From: Akebia trifoliata
Taxonomy: Eukaryota; Streptophyta; Magnoliopsida; Ranunculales; Lardizabalaceae
Direction of reading: 5' to 3'
Length of the DNA stretch: 64,000 nucleotides
Assembly (NCBI GenBank): GCA_017979445.1
Contig: CM030711.1
Span: forward strand, 9,827,221 to 9,891,220
Notes under the pieces: model-generated
Told to the model about the DNA's origin: nothing
Seen by the model: only the letters and a program-made list of their open reading frames with translations
Database searches by the model: none
Position numbers and translations under genes: made by a program
In this document: one piece after another, positions 10,897 through 22,559 of the stretch
Numbering within the stretch: the first letter of the stretch is position 1
Layout of the letters: every line of letters starts with the position of its first letter

Positions 10897-11217
10897 ATAT
10901 ATATATATATATATGGTAAAAGTGTTAAAACTAAAATTGGTGAGGATATTTTTGAAAATTTTAAAGTTAAATGGGTAAAAAATGAAAAAAGATCAAATGG
11001 GTTTAACGGGTAAAAAAAAATATTGAAAAATTATAGGGAGTGGAGTGTAAAAAAATAAATTGATTCCCACAAAATTATAATTTAAAGAAAGGATTAAGAT
11101 GGTAAAAGTAAAAAAAATAAAGTTGTAGTGTAGGTTGCGACATTTGTCCAATCACAAAACTTTAATGGAAGGTTCAGTTTAGCTCCAACTCAAAAAATAA
11201 AGTACTGTTTTATTATA

Positions 11218-11575
11218 TAGATATGAATCGGGCTCTACAACCAAATCCTATCCAAAGTTTGTATTATATGAGTTAAAAGTTTTATAATGGGCTGATTTAT
11301 TTATTATTATTATTTTTTTTTTGAGAATGATCTATGTAAAGATTCCTCCTCACAAAAAATCAGATTACTCCAAAACTTCTTCTGACCCCATCAAAAGTGA
11401 TTTACAAACTAATAGTAAAATAAAACCAAAGTCCTAGTAAAAAATGTGGTCTAGGTTAGGACATTTGTAAGGATGATCTCCTTGTCATAGAAATCATCAT
11501 CATAAAAAATCAGCACATTATGCAACTTTAAGCCCCTATACGACAAAAAAAACTTTGACTAGGGCTTGGACAACT
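11218..11575. mobile_element. Decayed member of the palindromic family
   Basis: Arms such as GGGCTGATTTATTTATT, the CCCCATCAAAAGTGATTTAC spacer and a second diverged hairpin follow the array layout. The ends and many bases have drifted. It is probably an old copy, predating the array. Confidence 0.5.
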
Positions 11576-11859
11576 CACTGTTGAATTTTCATTTTAAATT
11601 CGTCCATTTTCAAAATCATGGATCAAACCCTTCCACCATAAAAAAAAAAGGATTTTTTTATCAAGTTTTTCACGAAATCTTCTAGAGGGCTTTGTCGTTG
11701 GATTGCCAATGTCAGCTCAACGACACTTTGTAACTTTGAACAAAAGTTACGCTCATCATCTCCTCTCGAGCTAACCATTTTTTTTGTTCTTCTTTAAGGC
11801 TGTAGCTGAAAAGACAAAAACTCCACGGATAGGGATCCCACTCAATTTCTCTTCAGGGT

Positions 11860-12120
11860 TTTCTTAAACCCATATTTGAGGGTTGTGACGAGTGTCGAAT
11901 TTATAAAAAAATTAAGGCCAAGATGAAATTTTATCCTCATTTTCTGGTTGTTTGAGGGGCTTCCCTAGCTTTGGGACCCATAAACAGGGTCTCCTCTCCA
12001 TTTTAGGGTCTTTTGGACTTCTGGGGAATGTAATGGGTGTGGTGTACCAAAAAAGTACTACTAAAAAGGGACTCCTCTCCACCAAGACTTGGGCTTTCAT
12101 GTGCATTCATCTTGTCCTAC
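11860..12120. repeat. Diverged repeat with GGGTCTCCTCTCC blocks
   Basis: Related to 1600-1800 by shared GGGTCTYCTCTCCA blocks and a similar block order. A 64-codon minus-strand frame crosses it but has no protein-like features. Confidence 0.35.
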
Positions 12121-12365
12121 AAAAGTAGGAGAATGGAGGTCAAAAGACAGCAAATCGTCAATTTAATTTGCTGATCCCTTATTTGGCAAATTTTCCGAAA
12201 ATTTTGAAAATTTTGTGACACGTATTATATTTCCACACAAAACAAAACAAGCTTATTTCCAAGCATATCAAAATATTAATTAAAAGCTTGCCTAGAGCAA
12301 GAACCTAAAGTATTATAAATATATCTCAAAACTTACAAACTGGTCTCCATTGTTCTAAAGGTAAT

Positions 12366-12535
12366 ACTAGAGTGACTTCCCAGGACACTGGATTCGACAT
12401 TGAGTTGATGTGGTGCTATGCACTGAACCATAGATGTTTTTCACTTGTATCTTGATGAAATGCATCCATGGTTCTGTGCACACCTCCACGTCGGGGTAGT
12501 GCTGATCGGAATGTCATAGGAAGCCACTACAGCAT
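12366..12535. repeat. Palindrome with GAACCATAGATG / CATCCATGGTTC arms
   Basis: ACTGAACCATAGATG at about 12423 pairs with CATCCATGGTTCTGTGCA at about 12465; the outer arms are ACATTGAGTTGATGTGGTG and the CACCTCCACGTC side. It is closely similar to 56925-57080 and more loosely similar to the 48-49 kb palindromes. Non-coding. Confidence 0.5.
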
Positions 12536-12539
12536 TTTT

Positions 12540-13186
12540 CTTGTTCTCCATCAAGCCAACACCATAAGACAATAAATACTACCCAATATGCAGTGATGCT
12601 GGCCTCAATCATACCAACTCACACGTTATAAAAACTATCATCTACCCAAAATCTCCAGCACTTGCAGGACACTTCATGCCATGCAGCTTTATCAAATAGA
12701 CTGCAGTACCAGATGAGGGCTTGCTGTCAACAAACTAATGAATCTGAAAATTGGGCTTGTAAATGAGGCAGATGTTAGGTTTCATGATCCCAATAGAGAT
12801 CTAGATTTTGGGGCAGTGACCAAGATGATAAATCTGAGCAAGCTCAGATGATATATTAGCAACAATTTTGATGTGAGATAGGGAATAGTTTTAATTTGAT
12901 AGAACTCCAAATCAACAATTTAATATGATACGCCACACATTTAACATCTATTCAATCAAATCTACTAGCATCTAAATTGTTACCACTTAAGGTGCATATT
13001 GTCCAAGAAAATATTTATCAGGTATGGTTAAAACCTTATTATCCTCACTAACGGCCTCTAGAGTCATAAGATCGGCTACGATCAGATCTCACCTGCCAAA
13101 CACACCTCCAGCAATCAGAACCCGGAAAATCAGAAAAATGGTTATCATAGCTAGGCTGACTGAAAAATATTAAAATTGAAAATCCA
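12540..13186 (-). other. Downstream region and probable 3' UTR of the SR gene
   Basis: Directly follows the stop codon at 13187-13189 on the minus strand. No open frame or repeat was recognised. The poly(A) site was not fixed, so the UTR length is unknown. Confidence 0.4.
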
Positions 13187-16100
13187 TTATTTTACAGCAG
13201 GGGAACGAGATCGAGATAAGCTCCTGCTCCGGCTCGAACTGGGACTCCGCCGACTAGCACGTTTTTGGTGAGGACGCTGCACAATGCTAACTCAGTAAAG
13301 CAAGGAAATGAAAAGCAATCAATTGCACAGCATTTTTCTTTTCAAGTAGGCTTAAGAACTTACAGAAGGTAATGGAGATATGGATCTTGATGGAGATCTG
13401 CAAAAGTTCCAGAAACAATCCAATTCAATAATATCCACAATTTTCCTTTTAACAGTCCCATGTCAGAGTAACCATATAATAGAAAGAAAAAGGAAAAAAC
13501 TCCAGCACCATTCAACATAAAACATAGAGTCAATCTTGTAACAATTCCTACCTCAAGCCTAGAAAGGATACTTCACCCAGCAGGATCACGAGAACCTAGC
13601 TGACCCAATCAAGTGAAGATAAAACATCAACAAAAGCAGAATATGTAGTCAAGATATTAGGATAGGGGAGGGTCAACTTTCCATTTGTATCACTGAATTT
13701 CATGTTAAGACTGAGTGCAACTCCTAAAGCGTGTCCACTTTGGAGGAGAAAATGATTATGAATTTGTTCCCAAAATCACTAGTTCACAGTAAGTAATCCA
13801 ACTTTAGTAATGCATTCTGTCATCCTCTCTGTCCCAGCCTAGCTCCAATGGACATGAGTTACGCATAATGTATAAGAATTAATATATCATTCAGGTTTCC
13901 AAAGCTGCCCGTCTATGAAACAGCATACCTACCCGACAGAATGAGTTGCAGGCACTTGCGCCATATCCCTCAAGTTCCTAACATGCAATCCCCAAAATCG
14001 CCGCATATCTAGAGGGGAAACAAACAAGGCAACCTTCGTAAACATGGGATAATAGACGGGCAACCCGGAATGCACTGTCAATTATCCTCATTTACCTCTT
14101 GAAACAAAAATATTATGAAGTGAAGCAAGTACTAAGAAGATTAAAAGGAAAATAAATAAATAAGAGTGCACGGGGATATAATTATAACATTTGATTAAAT
14201 GAAGGAAAGGGCGCCAATGCAAAGGGGCTCCAATGCGAAGGGAGGACCTCATGTTTAAGAAGTAATCATGGAACCGATGGAAACCACTATTATTTATTTT
14301 ATATTTTACAAATAATTTACTATTATATACATATAGTACCAATACAATTTTTTTATCTCAAGGAGAAATGCTTGGAAAGATACAAAATCATGGTTGGGAA
14401 AGGTCAAAGAGGCAAAAGCATTGGAAGTCTATTTTTTTCGTTGAACAGCTACTCACATATAAGTTGTCCATTCATTTGACAATCATTGGAGCTTTAAACT
14501 AGAGTCAACAAAGTTTTTAGGTCTGAAATCTTGGTGCAATACTATACATTCCGTACAATAGGTGAGCTGATGTGCATAGGTGGTAGCACATTCAAGAATA
14601 CCCATACCGAAACAAATTGCCATAGCCGATGTCCTTGACAAACTCAAAGAACATATGTAAAGAAAATCCAAAAACCTTACGTTTAATGCAATTTGGTATC
14701 AGTCTAAGTAGAAAACTTAGTTAGACATTCATTCCGTACAATAGGTGAGCTGATGTGCATAGGTGGTAGCACATTCAAGAATACCCATACCAAAACAAAT
14801 TGCCATAGCCGATGTCCTTGACAAACTCAAAGAACATATGAAGAATATAAATACATAATGTGTAAAGAAAATCCAAAAACCTTACGTTTAATGCAATTTG
14901 GTATCAGTCTAGGTAGATAATTTAGTTAGACATTCATTACCCTCATTAACATATAAAAGACTGCAGTTGCAGTTCTGAATACCCTCAGAAACGAGAAACA
15001 TGCATTAATAATGATCTACAACCTTTATCATCAAAGGCAATCACCTAGGCACTAGGCAATGAGAGACCATATTGCCTCTCCTGCTCTAGGTGTGGTGATA
15101 CAAATACGCGAATCGGATACATCTCAATTAATTTGAATAGTAAAATACCCAACTTCTAACATTGCAATAGAGAGAAAGAGAGGTGAAGGTAATCCATGCA
15201 TACATGTCAATTAACATGCACAGATAGAAAACATCTCAATTAACATAAATAGTAACTTAAAGAAAAGACTTCCTCAGTGCATAAATGCAAATTGGTTTAC
15301 AGAGAGTATGTTCTATAGCTGGTACACCAAACTTCGCAATCAGAAGAAAATGAGTTCACTTGAATGCAGCACCAAAATCCAGTCAACAAATTGCAAGGAT
15401 CATTTTATACAAATTGCAAGTCCCAAGCCCAACTAAAAGAGGTTGACAGGTTGGCAGCCCAAATAAAAACATCACCATCTCCTAACATGAATCCTGATCC
15501 TTCATTTCATTTGGTTCATGCTAAGGTGTTGACATGGCTTCAGATAACATTGAATGGCGGAACAAAATTCACTCAGCCAACCAAAATTTTTGGGGTAAGC
15601 ATAACTTACACCAAAACATAACTTTTTCTAAAAAGACCATAAGAACCCAGTAAAAGCAGACTAAAAATTCTTTTGTTTTTGTTTGATAAGAGCAACCGAA
15701 TGTAGAAGACAAAAATAATGCGGCAGGGTGGGGGAAGGACTGAGAAATCCCAGTAATTCCCAGTAACTAACTAACACACACACACAACTATATATATATG
15801 GGCAGCGTTCTAGGCCCTAAAGGGAGCCAAACATTTTTCAATATACAGGTTAGAAGTTTTGGAATGGACTGATTTTTTGTGAGGAGACCATATATTAAAA
15901 ATTGTTTGGCACAATGTTTGGCTCTCTTTAGGGCCTCCAAACGCTACCTACAAACATGAAAAAGGATCAAAGGAATATAATCCATGAATTACATACCGAA
16001 AATAGGTTAATGGAAGAACAAGGCCTACCTTGATAAAGATCGTGGCTTTGACCATGAACGAGAAGCTGAAGAAACAGACCTCGATCGAGATCTATGACGA

Positions 16101-19100
16101 GAGCGAAGAGAAGATTTGTACTTTGGAGACTCACTGCAAAACAACTCACAATTGGTTAAGAACCAGTATCACACAACAATACTCTAAAACACACCCATGA
16201 CAAATGAAACAACCTCCGACTCCTGCTTCGACCATAGCTGTAACTGCGACTAGGGCTTCTGCTTCTCGAGTAGGACCGACTATGACTCGGGCTCCTGGAT
16301 AAGCTCCACCTTGAATCATATTCCTTCACCTATAATAACCAACTGAATGCGTAAAACTCATGCAGATAGAGTTGTACGACACAAAAGAAGATATCAGCAT
16401 TCACGACTATAAGTGTATCAAATAGTACCCGAATATACGACCGAGAAAATGCATTCCGAAATTCAGAGTCATCAAGTTTCCTAATCTGCAAAGGAACAGA
16501 AAATCACAAATAACCACCTAATATTTCAAGGAAATTACCATGAGAAACATTGAAGATCATCCACTCTGATGAGCCATTAATTATTTATTTAATACTATCA
16601 ACTTACTGCGTATTTCAAGTCATCGTAGTTTGTGTAATCCACAATTCCTGTGGTGCCTACAAAACAAACATAGGACAATATTTTAGAAGTAAAATTGGAA
16701 CTGAACAAAAGGAAACCATGAATAGACTATGGACCTTCACATCAAAACTTAACCATCTTATTAAAAGCAAATGGTATCAGATTTTATTTGTAAACCGGGG
16801 GGGGGGGGGGGGTGAAACTAAAATTGGAAATGAACAAAAGGAAACAACAGATAGACTTTGGACCTCCACATCAAAACTTAGAGAGAGAGAGAATCATAGA
16901 TGTTGAATTTGAAAGATTACATCATTTTAAGTCTATATAGGACTTGAAATTCAAAATAGAAAAGGTACATAGTTTCATGCTCTTTGTTTAGTGCCAAAAT
17001 CCTGTCTTGAACATTCTCATCAATCTGTCATCTCAGAATAACAAGTCCTGAGACTCTCCCGGCAAGAGTCATGAAACAGCAGTTCTAAAGCAGGAGCAAC
17101 ATCACAAGTAAACATGTATAGGCACTCCTCCACACTTAATGTTGTGGATAAGTTGAATCTTCGATATATTTGGCATATGTTGTCTTACAGATGAAACAAA
17201 TAATAAAAAACTATCAAAATTAAAAGTTGAATGCAGCTCACCGCCACGATCACGGAACACTTGTGAGAAACAGACATCCCCAGCTCGACGCATGTGATCC
17301 TAGCCATGGAATACATGCAATTTAAGGCCCATAGAATCAAAGAAGATAAACAAGTTCAAAGGAAAAAGAACGAGAGAAAGAGATGAGTTTGGAAACAAAT
17401 ATTAATAGATTAAGGACTTAAGATTACCTTCAAATCTTGCCATGAGGCAGACGATGGTAATCCAGTTATCAATACTGCATAAAGAAAAATATAAGGCAGA
17501 TAGTATCATAGGCAGCGTACAGAATAAGACATGAGACATTATTAAGGATGGGAATGCACACCACGATAATCAGAGTGCCTGGAGACTCCACCACGACTAC
17601 CCCCGCTACTGTAACTGCTATAGCGATCAATTGATGATGATAGCCCTCGCCCGCCGTGAGCAAGTTCTACCTATAAATAAATGGAAACATATGGAATACT
17701 GATTCACAGGTACTTGTCAATCATAGAGCAACAATAGCATCAAAAGCAACCAAGGATACCAACCCGAAGTCGATGTCCATCAAAGTTATACCCATCACGA
17801 CCATGAATAGCATCTTCAGCATCGCGAGCATCTTCAAACTACAGCACATGGAGAGCAGAACAATTAATGGAGGGGTAAGCCACACTTTCACCCCCTGTGG
17901 TTTGGTAAAATTCCATGTTGACCCCCAAACATTTTAACAATTGATCTCACCTCCATAGTCACCAAAGTCGCCAACTTTTTCAAAAAAATCGTGTTTAAAT
18001 TGCGATTTTAAAGACTGACGATTAAATCACGACTTTTTCAAACACGATTTAATCTTTGACTTTTTGAAAAAGTCGAGATTTAAAGAAAAGAAAATGTGAT
18101 TTTTTTAATTTTATTTTTTTGGCTGAGCAAGCTAAAGGGTTTTTTCAAAGATCATTTATTCTTAAGTTTAAAATAGGATTTGATGATATAAATGATAATA
18201 TCACTTAGTAGAAAAAAATATGTTGTCTTAACACTATTTCGATTTTTTTTTTTTTTCAACTTTTTCCCTTGCCGACTTATTCCCAAACCCCAACTTGGTG
18301 ACTATGCTCACCTCCCCCATAGTTATCTAACAGGATCAATTACCCCCTTTCCGTCTACTTACCATTAACTAAACAGTTAGAAAATGATTTTTACTTTTTA
18401 TGATGACCATTTTACCCTTTTTTTAAATGTTATTCTTTTTTATAAACAAAAATATCCCCATGAAAAAAAAATGGGTTTAATAGTGAATGTTTAGACGGGA
18501 ACATTTTCATAGTTCTAAAATTTATTTATTTTGTATAAAAAAGATAAAATTAGAGGGTAAAATAGTAAATAACATCTAAATTTTAACACCGTGTATTGTC
18601 AAAATGTTGGGGGTCAACATGGAATTATGCTAAACCATAGGGGGTCACCCTTAATAGAATAAAAAAGATGCATACATTACATATGTAAAAGCATTGCAAG
18701 AAGTGCACATGATGCCAGTTATCAAATAACTAAATGACACCATGTGTCACTGCCCAGCATCTTTTGAAGTTCCCTGTGTGCAGGTGGATCAATTTACCTC
18801 GACAAATGCATAACCTGGGGGTCTTGGTGGGATCTTCAGATCAATATCCACGATTGGTCCATACTGTAATGTAAAAGCCAATAAGAAAAATACAAAAGTA
18901 AGCATTACGCAAATAATGCAACAGAAACTACTTTTTTTCCATTCTCACATGTTACTATGTTATCCAAGCATACCAGCTTGGATGGATCACCGAGTACCAA
19001 TAATGGGAACTGAGACAAACCCGAGACAATGCATTTGGTGCATAAATTGTTTTTAAGAAATGTTTGAAGCAATTAACTGACCTTTAGATCCATTTATCTT

Positions 19101-21175
19101 AAAAAATCATATTTCCATAACCATATGAAGCACACCAAGAATAAACTAAGATGGAAAAATCTCTAATGCTTAGATAAGCTACCAAATACCAGTGGCCTAG
19201 TGGATAAGGAGAATGACTTTTACTTGGATGATCATGGAGCCAACACTACTGGGTATGTTTCTCTATTTATCTATTATTGCATTCAAAAGATATGGTGATT
19301 AATGAAAAAGAATGTTCTAAGTGGCATTTAGTGAAGGGTCATAGGATTTTAAGTACAATAGAAGGTGCCATTTAGCTAAGTTGGTAAAGTCTTGAGGAGA
19401 GTTGATCTCATGGCCCAGGTTCAAGTACCATTAAACCCACCTTCACCTTTGTTAACCACTAACCCCTTGTTTGCCTAGCAAAAATAAAAACTATAGTGTA
19501 ATTGTGTACACCATGTGTTCAAAGTAAAAGAACTGGTAAAGTAATGCAACACTCCATGGAATTAATGAAACATGAATGTTTTTTGCCCGACTTCTGGGTA
19601 GAACTACATACCAAACATCAGCATTATTCAGGATTTCTAACCATTAAGTTTATTATAAATTTCTATTCAAAGATATCTAACCATTCAAACAAATGTTCTC
19701 TTGCTTCAATTTTTTATTCATGAATGTTTTGCTTTTCTAAATGTCTCAATTACTCTCTCAAATACACACAACAAACTTTAAATAATAAAAAAATCAAATC
19801 GTTTTCTTTGACCATGGCAATACCAAACTGTCTTGGCCAAGACAAATCGAAATGAAACAAAAACTTAGATCATGGATGAATCTATCTAGCTAACTCAAGG
19901 TTCATAGTTATCAAATCTTGACATCAAGGGTGAGTTGTACAAAACCCACCAACACCATGCCATGATCATAAAGGGTTTTGCTGACCATCTAAACCTTCGG
20001 CACTGGCAGTGCAAATAAAAGTGTTAAAGTTCCTTTGTTCATATGAAAATTAACCTCAACAACTTTGTGGTTCACCTCCCCCATTCCCACCATCTCATTC
20101 CACGACCTCCAAGTCTGAACAAATAGAACAACAACCCGAAGTTGTTGGCATAAACCTTCTAAATAACCAAAATAGATATACAAACTAGCACAATGCAATT
20201 GGATGCAATTTTTGGTTCGAAGTAGAATAGATCCCTCACTATTTCTACCAGTCACCATCTCGACAAAAACCCGATTTTCCACACCTTATTATCCCCCAGC
20301 CAAGCTTATTATCCCCCAGCCAAGCAGAAGCCACGAAGAAAACATTAAGAAAGTCGGAAGACCATTGATTATGGGCGTGACTGGCATAAGAAGCTCCTGT
20401 TCGCACTCTGGGCCTATCGAACGTCTATTCCTACCAATGCAACGCCCTTCGAATTCATTTATGGAATGAAGGTAGCAAAACATGTAGGACTCCCTATTGG
20501 CATTCTTGCAGCCCTCCAAAAACTTTGCTTGTCACTAGTTCTTTTTAAAAAGTTCAAGCATAATACTTTTTTTTCAAATAACAAATTTGGTCAGTTTTAC
20601 ACAAGATAACTAAAGGCATAGGGAAACGACTCTAGGAGAGAACGTGTATATGTCTAGTTTAAGGTGGGGTCAATGAAATTCACCCAATTAAGTACATGAT
20701 ACACTATAGAATACTGAAATAGTCAAAAAATAGAAAAAGTACCCATTGTCGTGTCAGTTCTTAAAGTCATAATTACGATGAATAAAAAGCAATGCCCACA
20801 ACCCCTTACATTGATTGTCTTAAACAGTGCTTTTATTATGGATTTTACCTTTTAAATATGCACCTAATTGAGTGTGAAATGCCCTACCACGTCATATTTT
20901 TAATTTATAAAATAATTTAGTAGTGTCTTATGTTTCTATAACATGTTTTTTAAGTATCATGAACCAAATTTGAAAATATTGCAACAAGCGAAAAATATAA
21001 TCAATCAATAACAAAGTAGAATTAGGTGTATAATATATGAATCAATCGCAAATAAACAGAAACATGTGACATAAAAATCTATTGTTACCTTGTAAAACAG
21101 ATCTTCTACTTCTCGTTCACGAATATCGCCGGGGAGGTTGCCGACATAAAGTGTTCGACTTGATCGACTACTCAT
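13187..21175 (-). CDS. SR34: Serine/arginine-rich splicing factor, SF2/ASF (SR34/SR34b) type
   Basis: A nuclear pre-mRNA splicing factor that binds exonic enhancers and recruits the spliceosome. The coding exons, in gene order, are 21089-21175, 18798-18863, 17760-17838, 17562-17666, 17428-17474, 17242-17299, 16607-16656, 16429-16485, 16214-16329, 16029-16133, 13364-13397 and 13187-13276. They total 894 nt, giving 297 residues, with GT-AG ends and frame kept throughout. RRM1 (about 1-85) carries RNP2 LYVGNL (9-14) and RNP1 GYAFVEFED (46-54). RRM2 starts near 113 and carries SWQDLKDHM (123-131), the signature of the ASF/SF2 group. The tail (184-297) is an RS domain rich in SRS repeats. Wording such as [19 protein letters not shown] is closest to Arabidopsis SR34b in my memory, so the exact paralogue is open. 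Introns 1 (2.2 kb) and 10 (2.6 kb) are long and full of repeats. Confidence 0.93.
13929..14008 (-). other. Candidate alternative (poison) exon in SR gene intron 10
   Basis: On the minus strand a pyrimidine-rich CCCCTCTAG acceptor precedes ATATGCGGCG, and after 80 nt a donor TAG|GTATGC follows (a second possible donor lies 4 nt earlier). The segment is more GC-rich than its surroundings. Joined to the exon ending at 16029, the frame reads about ten codons and then stops at a TAG, well before the last junction. That would truncate the RS domain and expose the transcript to nonsense-mediated decay. The late long intron of Arabidopsis SR1/SR34 is known to be alternatively spliced; this particular exon is my inference. 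Confidence 0.5.
14547..14940. repeat. Tandem duplication of about 183-205 bp inside intron 10
   Basis: CATTCCGTACAATAGGTGAG starts at 14547 and again at 14730, and the copies stay nearly identical for the whole unit. The second copy carries an extra insert of about 22 nt (near 14840-14861). Very few differences suggest a recent duplication. Confidence 0.9.
15800..15948. mobile_element. Short deleted copy of the palindromic (TA)n family
   Basis: Left GGGCAGCGTTCTAGGCCC, right inverted GGTAGCGTTTGGAGGCCC. Inside are only GTTAGAAGTTTTGGAATGGA and the start of one hairpin; the second hairpin is gone. It lies after a short TA tract in intron 10 of the SR gene. Confidence 0.65.
16690..16885. repeat. 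Short direct duplication flanking a 16-base G run
   Basis: AAAATTGGAAMTGAACAAAA occurs at 16691 and 16820 with about 60 bp of similarity on each side, an offset of 129 bp. A run of 16 G (16797-16812) lies just before the second copy. Both sit in intron 6 of the SR gene. Confidence 0.8.
17875..18652. mobile_element. TIR element of about 780 bp in SR gene intron 2
   Basis: The left end contains TTCCATGTTGACCCCCAAAC and the right end its inverted counterpart, with the match running about 55 bp with gaps. No transposase frame is present, so it is non-autonomous; the superfamily is uncertain (possibly Mutator-like). One end lies only about 36 nt upstream of the acceptor of the exon at 17760-17838. 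Confidence 0.55.
19367..19490 (+). mobile_element. tRNA-derived SINE copy
   Basis: TTTAGCTAAGTTGGTAAAG is an A-box-like sequence, and GGTTCAAGTACC about 50 nt later is a degraded B box, the RNA polymerase III promoter layout of SINEs. A better-kept copy lies at 36692-36790. It sits in intron 1 of the SR gene, opposite in direction. Confidence 0.5.
20340..20480 (+). pseudogene. Ty3/gypsy integrase fragment
   Basis: The plus strand encodes [20 protein letters not shown] followed by [11 protein letters not shown], the typical C-terminal stretch of Ty3/gypsy integrases (ALWAYRT...TPF.L.YG). Only about 45 codons survive and no LTRs or reverse transcriptase were seen. It is a dead fragment in intron 1 of the SR gene. 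A 20-bp tandem repeat (20285-20326) lies just before it. Confidence 0.7.
20661..20892. mobile_element. Small inverted-repeat MITE in SR gene intron 1
   Basis: GGTGGGGTCAATGAAATTCA at the left matches the inverted right end (GAAATGCCCTACCAC), including ACCCAATTAAGT against ACCTAATTGAGT. About 230 bp, non-coding. Confidence 0.5.
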
Positions 21176-21180
21176 GATTA

Positions 21181-21515
21181 CTGAAACCATAATAAAAAGA
21201 TATAAATTACTAGAAAACGTAGACAAACAGAGGAATTTTAAAACTTTCAACAAAAAAAAGGTAGATCAAAATCAAAAACCCTAAATTTCTCATTCTAAGC
21301 AGAAGAATTCAATTATCGATACAACCGACTTACTGAAGGAAATCGATCCAAAATACACCTGTGATTAGAGCCAAATTTTAACAAAAAATAAAAATAAAAA
21401 GCTTCTCCACTTGCCTATTTTAAAATAATTAAGAAAAATCAAACAAAATAAAATAGAGAGAAACCAGATAATGGTTATGATTTCTAGGGTTTAGAACTCA
21501 TGGAGAGAGACGTAC
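21181..21515 (-). other. Leader (5' UTR) intron of the SR gene
   Basis: On the minus strand a donor GCGAAG|GTACGT lies at 21516/21515 and an acceptor GGTTTCAG lies five bases before the ATG. Leader introns are common in plant SR genes. One telo-box (AAACCCTA, 21484-21491) and an AAACCCTAA on the other strand near 21276 lie inside. Confidence 0.7.
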
Positions 21516-21584
21516 CTTCGCAGCAAAGATAATGGAATTTTCGAGGGTTTGGTTTTTGCGAGGTGAGAAGGTGAAACCGGTAAA

Positions 21585-21606
21585 TCGGTATATATTGGAT
21601 GGGCCG
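21585..21606 (-). promoter_or_regulatory. Putative SR gene core promoter: GGCCCA, CCAAT, TATA
   Basis: Read on the minus strand: GGCCCA (site II-type element), then CCAAT, then TATATACC, about 70 nt upstream of the leader donor. The spacing allows a start site near 21560. This is sequence resemblance only. Confidence 0.5.
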
Positions 21607-21779
21607 GACCGATTTGGCTACAAAGTCCACATGTCAAAAAACAAAGCCCACTTGTCAACATTGTTGACTGAAAATCTTAAGCTACTGTAACTTCTACAGA
21701 ATCGTGAGAAATTTGAGGGTTGGTTATTAACACACCAACTTATACTTATAACACAATAATCCATGTTAATTGTTGTAAG

Positions 21780-22417
21780 TAGGGGTGTCAATGTGTCTGT
21801 TCCAAATCGATTCTTATGATATTTGAAAATATAACCTTTATATTTTATCGATTCTGGTTCTTGTTTGTTCCGATTTTAGTTTTAAAATAAGTGGAACCCG
21901 AAACCTGAACAATCAAAACTCATGGGTACTCGTCGGTTCTGATTCTCAATAATCGAATGAGAAAAATTATTTCAAAATCATTATAATAAAAAATTTCTTC
22001 TAAAAATTAACATATTATTTGTAAAGTATCAACTTAATAATAATTTGTTCTACTAAAATGATGATTTAATGACTTTTATTTTCAAATATTAAAATGTACT
22101 TCCTTTACAAGTAACAAATTTAAAAAGAAATGACTCGTCTTAAATTCAAATATTTATGAAATATTGAAATTTATTTTATATCATATATGTTTTTTAAAAA
22201 TAGGATTACCTTGAATCATGTATAATGTAAAAATAAATGACAAAATGAATCGGTTATGGGTACCCACGGGTACCCATCGGATAGAACCTAATGGTTCCGA
22301 TTCCTATCAGTTCGATTCCACATTAAACTCGACTCTAATCAATTCCAATAAAAAGAGAATCGGAACCGGAGTTTTTGATTTCGGTTCCGGGTAAATGGGT
22401 ACCCATTAACACCCCTA
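21780..22417. mobile_element. hAT-type non-autonomous element with 8-bp duplication
   Basis: Ends are TAGGGGTGTCAATG and, inverted, TAGGGGTGTTAATG. The perfect 8-bp target duplication GTTGTAAG lies at 21772-21779 and 22418-22425. It is 638 bp with no transposase. The interior is itself partly palindromic (GGTTCCGATT and GGGTACCCA motifs). An 8-bp duplication and this terminal sequence are characteristic of hAT elements. It lies about 180 bp upstream of the SR gene promoter. Confidence 0.85.
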
Positions 22418-22559
22418 GTTGTAAGTAAAAGTTGGTATAGTAACAGACCAACTGTCATTTATAACAGACTAATTCATGGAATGGGACTAGATAAGTCTTC
22501 TAATGAAAATATTCTCTTAAACAAACACAAAATCTTTTCCATTAGGAAATCTAACAATC

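Noticed and set aside
16550..16906. 118-codon plus-strand frame
   Set aside because: It runs across SR exon 7 antisense, an intronic duplication and a G run; no protein character.
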